In this document: positions 31,364 through 32,970 of the stretch, piece after piece
Numbering within the stretch: position 1 is the stretch's first letter
Layout of the letters: each line of letters opens with the position of its first letter
Assembly: GCA_017501345.1 (NCBI GenBank)
Contig: JAFVXC010000015.1
Coordinates: 1 to 32,970 of the forward strand
Source of the DNA: Clostridia bacterium
Lineage (GTDB): Bacteria; Bacillota_A; Clostridia; Oscillospirales; CAG-272
Direction of reading: 5' to 3'
Length of the DNA stretch: 32,970 nucleotides
Notes under the pieces: generated by a model
Databases searched by the model: none
Seen by the model: only the letters and a program-made list of their open reading frames with translations
What the model was told of the DNA's origin: nothing
Translations under genes and position numbers: made by a program

Positions 31364-32388
31364 CAGACGTTTTCCTCCTCTTTGCCGTTTTCGTTAGACG
31401 CAGGCCCATAGCCGTCCGAGCCGTCGGCTTCATCCTCCCCGATGCCGACAGAGGGCGCGTCGCTTGTGAGCCGCAGGAAGATATCCTCCAGCGTGAGCGT
31501 CTCGATCTCCATACGGAGGAGGGGCATTTTTCTTTCTGCGCAGGCGTTGAAGATATCTTCCCTCGGATCTGCCCCCTCTGCGGCTTCGAGACGGGCCTCG
31601 ACGGTATCGGGGCGCTTTCCGCGGATCGGAATGAAGCGCTGTACCTTGGGGATGCTCTCGAGCAGCGAGACGACGCTGTCAAACGCTCCCTTGATCTCGA
31701 CCGTGATCGCGGCGTTTCGGTTGACCTCGCTTTCGAGGCTCTCGATCGTGCCGTTCGCAACGAGCCTTCCGTGCGAAATGATCATAATATGGTCGCAGAC
31801 CGCCTGGATCTCCGCAAGGATATGGCTCGACAGAATGACGGTCTTATATTCGCCGAGGCGGCGGATCAGATCGCGGAGCTCGATCTGCTGCTTCGGATCA
31901 AGCCCGACGGTCGGCTCGTCGAGAATGATCACGTCGGGATTGCCGAGCATTGCCTGCGCGATACCGACGCGCTGACGGTAGCCCTTCGAGAGGCTGCGGA
32001 TGAGGCGACCTTCAACGTCCGAAAGCCCTGTCAGCTTCATCGCCTCGATGACCTGGCGCTCGGCGCGTTCATTTCGTACCCCCTTCGCCTCGGCGACGAA
32101 CAGGAGGTACTCCTCGAGGGTCATATCGGTGTAAAGCGGCGGAATCTCGGGGAGATATCCAATGCAGCGCTTCGCCCTTTCGGGAGATCTCAGAATGTCG
32201 TGACCGTTCACCGTTACCGTGCCCGAGGTTGCCGAGAGACATCCCGTGATCATATTCATCGTGGTGGATTTTCCCGCACCGTTCGGGCCGAGCAGACCGT
32301 AGATCTTGCCCTTCTCGATCGTAAACGAAACGTTGTCGACCGCGGTGAAATCCCCATATTTTTTCGTCAGATTTTTGACCTCTATCAA
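31363..32388 (-). CDS. ABC transporter ATP-binding protein (GldA-like)
   Basis: 341 residues starting with TTG at 32388 (LIEVKNLTKKYG), preceded by AAGGAGGAG. Walker A is GPNGAGKST, the Q-loop region is GYLPEIPPLY, the signature is LSKGYRQRVGIAQ, Walker B is VIILDEP, and the switch His is in SSHIL. After the ATPase core (about 1-215) comes a C-terminal extension of about 125 residues with an acidic tail, as in drug/Gld-type exporters. It powers the permease encoded downstream. An extended -10 promoter lies at 32445-32450. The substrate cannot be inferred. Confidence 0.93.
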   Translation of the reverse strand: MIEVKNLTKKYGDFTAVDNVSFTIEKGKIYGLLGPNGAGKSTTMNMITGCLSATSGTVTVNGHDILRSPERAKRCIGYLPEIPPLYTDMTLEEYLLFVAEAKGVRNERAERQVIEAMKLTGLSDVEGRLIRSLSKGYRQRVGIAQAMLGNPDVIILDEPTVGLDPKQQIELRDLIRRLGEYKTVILSSHILAEIQAVCDHIMIISHGRLVANGTIESLESEVNRNAAITVEIKGAFDSVVSLLESIPKVQRFIPIRGKRPDTVEARLEAAEGADPREDIFNACAERKMPLLRMEIETLTLEDIFLRLTSDAPSVGIGEDEADGSDGYGPASNENGKEEENV

Positions 32389-32444
32389 AAGTGTCTCCTC
32401 CTTCGCTCTTTCGGATCTCAGAGCTTCTTTACGTGTTTTTTTCT

Positions 32445-32450
32445 ATTATA
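32445..32450 (-). promoter_or_regulatory. Extended -10 promoter of the Gld-like operon
   Basis: On the minus strand TATAAT (32450-32445) is preceded by TGG, making a TGnTATAAT extended -10. The -35 region is poor (AACCAC at 17-base spacing). Confidence 0.6.
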
Positions 32451-32522
32451 CCATAAATCTGTGTCCCGTGGTTGTTATGTTTTTGAAAATTTTATGATAT
32501 TTCGGGAGAAATCTCCTCCCCC

Positions 32523-32551
32523 TTGACAATCCTTCCGGGAAATGGTATAAT
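32523..32551 (+). promoter_or_regulatory. Consensus promoter of the structured leader and lipoprotein gene
   Basis: TTGACA (32523-32528) and TATAAT (32546-32551) with a 17-base spacer; TGG before the -10 also makes it an extended -10. A start near 32558 would give a 5' leader of about 210 bases. Confidence 0.9.
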
Positions 32552-32564
32552 AGAGCCGTAAAGT

Positions 32565-32667
32565 AAGATCTGTCATAGCAAATGACAGCCCCGACAACAA
32601 TGCGAAAAGGAATTGTTGCCGAGATGATCTCCCCGGGAAGGCAACACCGCGCGGGAGATCAGACCTT
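32565..32667 (+). ncRNA. Multi-helix leader, candidate riboswitch aptamer of unrecognised class
   Basis: Three perfect hairpins occur in order: CTGTCAT/ATGACAG (32570-32588), CAACAAT/ATTGTTG (32595-32618) and GATCTCCC/GGGAGATC (32626-32660). The ends AAGATCTG (32565-32572) and CAGACCTT (32660-32667) can close them into a multi-branched domain, with one A-C mismatch and some overlap with the inner helices. The last loop (CGGGAAGGCAACACCGCGC) faintly recalls a T-box core (GGUGGNACCGCG), but there is no room for a T-box stem I. A terminator hairpin follows, as in riboswitch-controlled genes. Confidence 0.5.
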
Positions 32668-32680
32668 CGAAAACAAAATC

Positions 32681-32732
32681 AGCGCATAAGGACGTCGGGA
32701 CACGCGCCCGCTCGGTCTTTGTGCGCTTTTTT
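32681..32732 (+). terminator. Leader terminator before the lipoprotein gene
   Basis: AGCGCATAAGGAC (32681-32693) pairs with GTCTTTGTGCGCT (32715-32727, with G-U and one mismatch) and runs into T6. It lies between the promoter and the start codon, so it would attenuate the gene unless prevented from forming. Confidence 0.78.
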
Positions 32733-32768
32733 GACCGCTTTTCCCCATCAATCGAAAGGAGGAATCCG

Positions 32769-32970
32769 ATGCATAAGAAAATACTTGTTTTACTTCTCTC
32801 TGCCGTACTTCTTTTGACCGCTCTTTCATCGTGTGACAGCGCAAGCGAAGCGCCCCCGGAGTCCTCCGAGATTCCCGACCCTTCGGATTCAACTATGACT
32901 CCATTAGGCGATATATCTGATGTGACAAATGATCTTTCCTCCGGTGAAGCGGAAAGCGAAACAGAGGCCA
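32769..32970 (+). CDS. Lipoprotein, N-terminal part only
   Basis: An open frame of 67 codons runs to the window edge from ATG 32769, with AAAGGAGG at ideal spacing. The signal peptide MHKKILVLLLSAVLLLTALS ends in a lipobox (LSSC, Cys at about 22). The mature start is Ser/Glu/Pro/Asp-rich (DSASEAPPESSEIPDPSDS), a typical spacer between lipid anchor and functional domain. The functional domain lies beyond the window, so the role is unknown. Its expression is probably controlled by the leader and terminator at 32565-32732. Confidence 0.85.
   Translation, partial: MHKKILVLLLSAVLLLTALSSCDSASEAPPESSEIPDPSDSTMTPLGDISDVTNDLSSGEAESETEA

Noticed and set aside
32565..32732. T-box leader
   Set aside because: Only a weak GGCAACACCGCG resemblance; there are fewer than 80 bases between the promoter and that segment, too few for stem I with its specifier loop, and the gene is not an amino-acid gene.

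Overview
The window looks like part of a chromosome from an anaerobic, spore-forming Clostridia bacterium, probably an uncultured gut lineage. The signs are spoVAD, spoVAE and a sigma-K gene, AGGAGG-type ribosome binding sites, TTGACA/TATAAT promoters with 17-base spacers, a low-Cys L32 gene behind yceD (DUF177), and many lipoproteins. From about 3.5 kb onward the DNA is GC-rich. The first 3.4 kb is clearly AT-richer and looks like acquired DNA lying next to two tRNA genes.

Layout. 1-3620: AT-rich accessory block of small membrane proteins and one lipoprotein, all on the minus strand. Most have their own promoter, and they are separated by a recurring intergenic module: a terminator-like hairpin plus a structured tRNA-like repeat that abuts the next -35 box. 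One gap instead holds a nested array of short hairpins. 3622-3847: tRNA-Cys and tRNA-Gly (minus strand), with a stray copy of the tRNA-Gly 3' end between them. 4083-5482: VUT/QueT-type transporter overlapping a short-chain dehydrogenase. 5539-8291: tandem pair of M20 amidohydrolases. 8495-10754: spoVAD-spoVAE and sigK, whose ribosome binding site is buried in a hairpin. 10881-13354: a TIM-barrel isomerase-like protein and an SLH surface protein. 13884-14720: yceD-rpmF. 14917-16044: an exported trigger-factor/FKBP-like lipoprotein. 16214-19220: DUF5685, a J-domain protein, a membrane protein and a radical SAM/SPASM enzyme, closely packed. 19226-22075 (minus): MgtE without CBS domains, a TetR regulator with an evident operator, and a DUF4363-DUF421 pair. 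22240-27417: glycogen metabolism, with a fused GlgC-GlgA protein followed by glycogen phosphorylase. 27721-28740: SH3b-repeat lipoprotein. 28957-32388: a Gld-like ABC exporter operon. 32521-32970: a strong promoter, a multi-helix leader with a terminator (candidate riboswitch or attenuator), and the start of a lipoprotein gene.

How the parts relate. Several genes belong to sporulation (spoVAD/E, sigK, possibly DUF421). GlgCA and GlgP form a make-and-break glycogen unit. The Gld-like operon, the SLH protein, the SH3b lipoprotein and the PPIase lipoprotein all act at the envelope. No CRISPR array, transposase, integrase or restriction system is visible. The most unusual content is in non-coding structure: the repeat module and hairpin array at 1-3.6 kb, the sigK leader, the mgtE leader and the leader at 32.56-32.73 kb.
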